Shown: positions 62,577-64,000 of the stretch, in pieces
Numbering within the stretch: position 1 is the first letter of the stretch
Layout of the letters: every line of letters begins with the position of its first letter
Source: Streptomyces echinatus
GTDB lineage: Bacteria; Actinomycetota; Actinomycetes; Streptomycetales; Streptomycetaceae
Direction: 5' to 3'
Assembly: GCF_014203595.1 (NCBI RefSeq)
Contig: NZ_JACHJK010000005.1
Location: forward strand, 494,328 to 558,327
Length of the DNA stretch: 64,000 bases
Notes under the pieces: model-generated
What the model saw: the letters and a program-made list of their open reading frames with translations, nothing else
Told to the model about the DNA's origin: nothing
Databases searched by the model: none
Made by a program: the position numbers and the translations under genes

Positions 62577-63584
62577 ATGGACCTGGACGTCTTCGTCTCC
62601 GTACACCGAGCGGAATGGGACCGGCTCGACGCACTGCTCCGCCGGCGGCGTCGTCTCACCGGCGCGGAGGCGGACGAACTCGTCTCTCTCTACCAGCGGA
62701 CCGCCACGCATCTCTCCCTCATCCAGTCCAGCGCACCGGATCCGCAGCTGACCGGACGGCTCAGCCAACTCGTGGCACGCGCGCGTAGTGCCGTCGCCGG
62801 CACCCGCCGCGCCTCATGGAGGGACGTCACCCGCTTCCTGGGCCAGGGGTTCCCGGCCGCCGTCTACCGAGCCCGCCACTGGTGGGTGCCCACGGCACTG
62901 GTGTCCACCGTCGTCGCCGTGCTGCTGGGCTGGTGGATCGGTACTCATCCCGAGGTCCAGGCGTCCATCGCGGCGCCCAGTGAGCTGCGCCAGCTGACCC
63001 GCCCCGGCGGCGAGTACGAGACCTACTACTCCAGCCATCCCGCGGCGGCCTTCGCCGCCCAGGTATGGACGAACAATGCCCAGGCGGCCGCGATGTGCCT
63101 GGTCCTGGGCGTCTTCCTGGGCCTGCCCGTCCTCTGGATCCTCTTCCAGAACATGCTCAACCTGGGCGTGGGCTTCGGCCTCATGTCGTCGGCGGGCCGC
63201 CTCGACACCTTCCTCGGCCTGGTCCTCCCGCACGGCCTGCTCGAACTGACCGCGGTCTTCGTCGCCGCCGGTACCGGCCTGCGCCTGGGCTGGACGCTGA
63301 TCGATCCCGGCCCGCGCACCCGGCGCGCGGCTCTCGCCGAGGAAGGGCGAGCCGCCATCGGCATGGCGATGGGCCTCGCCCTGGTCCTGTTCGTCTCCGG
63401 CGCCATCGAAGGCTTCGTCACCCCCTCCGGCCTGCCCACCTGGGCCCGCATCGGCATCGGAGTCGCGGCCGAGCTGGCATTCCTCGCGTACGTCTATGTC
63501 CTCGGCGGTCGCGCGACACGCGCGGGCGAGACAGGAGATCTCGAAGCGACGGACCGCAGCGCGTCCGTGCCCGTCGTCGGCTGA
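62577..63584 (+). CDS. Stage II sporulation protein M (SpoIIM)-like membrane protein
   Basis: The 335-residue protein has an N-terminal cytoplasmic region (1-95: DVFVSVHRAEWDRLDALL). Five or six hydrophobic helices follow (about 105-125, 165-190, 195-225, 230-255, 260-290, 295-315), with FQNMLNLGVGFG and LPHGLLELTAVFVAAGTGLRLGW. In Bacillus SpoIIM works in the engulfment peptidoglycan hydrolase complex; in Streptomyces the role is not established. It is divergent from the RDD gene. Confidence 0.9.
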   Translation: MDLDVFVSVHRAEWDRLDALLRRRRRLTGAEADELVSLYQRTATHLSLIQSSAPDPQLTGRLSQLVARARSAVAGTRRASWRDVTRFLGQGFPAAVYRARHWWVPTALVSTVVAVLLGWWIGTHPEVQASIAAPSELRQLTRPGGEYETYYSSHPAAAFAAQVWTNNAQAAAMCLVLGVFLGLPVLWILFQNMLNLGVGFGLMSSAGRLDTFLGLVLPHGLLELTAVFVAAGTGLRLGWTLIDPGPRTRRAALAEEGRAAIGMAMGLALVLFVSGAIEGFVTPSGLPTWARIGIGVAAELAFLAYVYVLGGRATRAGETGDLEATDRSASVPVVG

Positions 63585-63637
63585 TGTGCGTTCGGCCCCT
63601 GTGAGCTGCTAGTCTCCTCTTCGCCCCGCAAGACCCG

Positions 63638-63666
63638 TTGACACGGAGGGAGTGGGGAGGTAGATT
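63638..63666 (+). promoter_or_regulatory. rRNA operon promoter 1
   Basis: TTGACA (63638-63643) and TAGATT (63661-63666) are separated by 17 nt, an excellent housekeeping-sigma promoter upstream of the rrn leader. Confidence 0.8.
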
Positions 63667-63684
63667 CAAACAGTTGCCTAGAAC

Positions 63685-63713
63685 TGGACATGTTCCGGGG
63701 CGGCCGATAGAAT
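63685..63713 (+). promoter_or_regulatory. rRNA operon promoter 2
   Basis: TGGACA (63685-63690) and TAGAAT (63708-63713) are spaced 17 nt apart, in tandem with the promoter above. Confidence 0.75.
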
Positions 63714-63783
63714 CTACTAGCTTCTTCAGAAGTCGTGAGTGACATTCCGAGAAGCGCCCCCCGATTACTCAGAAATGAGTGGC

Positions 63784-63815
63784 TGGTCAGACCGGCCAAG
63801 AACTTCTGATAAAAT
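63784..63815 (+). promoter_or_regulatory. rRNA operon promoter 3 (probable)
   Basis: TGGTCA (63784-63789) precedes TGATAA/TAAAAT (63807-63815). The register of the -10 box is ambiguous, with 17- to 20-nt spacing. Confidence 0.5.
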
Positions 63816-63891
63816 CGGAACCGCCGGAAAGGGAAACGCGAGAGCGAGAACCTGGAAAGCACCGAGGAAATCGGATCGAGAAAAGATCTGA

Positions 63892-63897
63892 TAGAGT
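63892..63897 (+). promoter_or_regulatory. rRNA operon promoter 4 -10 box (tentative)
   Basis: TAGAGT within GATAGAGTCGGAA echoes GATAAAATCGGAA of the previous promoter. No clear -35 is visible. Confidence 0.35.
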
Positions 63898-64000
63898 CGG
63901 AAACACCGAAGGGAAGCCCGGAGGAAAGCCCGAGAGGGTGAGTACAAAGGAAGCGACCGTTCCTTGAGAACTCAACAGCGTGCCAAAAGTCAACGCCAGA
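63898..64000 (+). other. rRNA operon leader (upstream of 16S, truncated by window end)
   Basis: The A/G-rich leader ends with TTGAGAACTCAACAGCGTGC, the conserved actinobacterial pre-16S segment used in antitermination and processing. The 16S gene itself begins right of the window. The small open frame over 63779-63967 is not a gene. Confidence 0.8.

Noticed and set aside
63779..63967. Small open frames in the rRNA leader
   Set aside because: The region is an rrn promoter and leader; the frames are by-products of its A/G-rich sequence.

Overview
This window is chromosomal DNA from a Streptomyces-type actinomycete. The evidence is very high G+C with G/C-ending codons, many GTG starts, genes coupled by 4-nt GTGA/ATGA overlaps, leaderless promoters with the -10 box about 7 nt before the start codon, a complete WhiB, F420-biosynthesis genes, and a multi-promoter rRNA leader at the right edge. 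From memory, the gene order matches S. coelicolor about SCO3064 down to SCO3019. Its core also matches the Mycobacterium tuberculosis Rv3248c-Rv3277 neighbourhood (sahH, manA, SIS protein, pmm, whiB2, fbiA/fbiB, mannose-1-P nucleotidyltransferase, LCP, fadE25, purE, purK).

Layout. 0-4.2 kb: a co-directional, overlapping cluster for the cell surface, with two sortase-type proteins (LPQTG and LAETG) flanking a DUF916-like membrane protein and a second membrane protein. 4.2-8.3 kb: a POT peptide transporter and a two-component system that position and topology suggest is DraR/DraK. 8.3-13.2 kb: a GtrA protein, a leaderless purK-purE-dipeptidase operon, and a second dipeptidase homologue that has lost every metal ligand. 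13.2-17.4 kb: tandem VOC proteins divergent from a CGNR regulator across a GTTACC-repeat operator, UDP-glucose dehydrogenase, and a FadE25-like acyl-CoA dehydrogenase. 17.4-20.9 kb: an accessory island of lower G+C with a tyrosine integrase, a HTH protein behind a triple operator, and a decaying DUF6879/XRE cassette. 21.1-31.3 kb: a Cys/Met-rich copper-storage protein and five LytR-CpsA-Psr (LCP) genes interspersed with a thioesterase and a GT2 glycosyltransferase. 31.5-41.4 kb: a TIGR03089 protein, a PGRP-type amidase, a sugar-phosphate nucleotidyltransferase, NmrA, AraC and DUF1772 genes, a DNA glycosylase, and fbiB/fbiA. 41.5-48.5 kb: cysteine dioxygenase, whiB with a long upstream region, and a giant GT2 membrane protein coupled to a DUF5719 protein. 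48.6-54.1 kb: a metallopeptidase-like gene, DUF3499, manB, Trm112, a SIS protein and manA. 54.3-60.4 kb: a CDF transporter, a signal peptidase I, a fructose-family PTS EIIBCA, and sahH. 60.6-64 kb: a hypothetical gene, an RDD membrane protein, a SpoIIM-like protein and the promoters and leader of an rRNA operon whose 16S gene lies beyond the window.

Much of the window serves the envelope. ManA and ManB make mannose-1-phosphate, nucleotidyltransferases activate sugars, GT2 enzymes assemble glycans, and LCP proteins attach polymers to peptidoglycan. WhiB and SpoIIM-like proteins tie the locus to sporulation. I saw no CRISPR array, no tRNA and no complete antiphage or secondary-metabolite system. 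The clearest oddities are the ligand-less dipeptidase, the amber-interrupted DUF6879 gene, the operator arrays, and the DUF916/sortase-substrate module.
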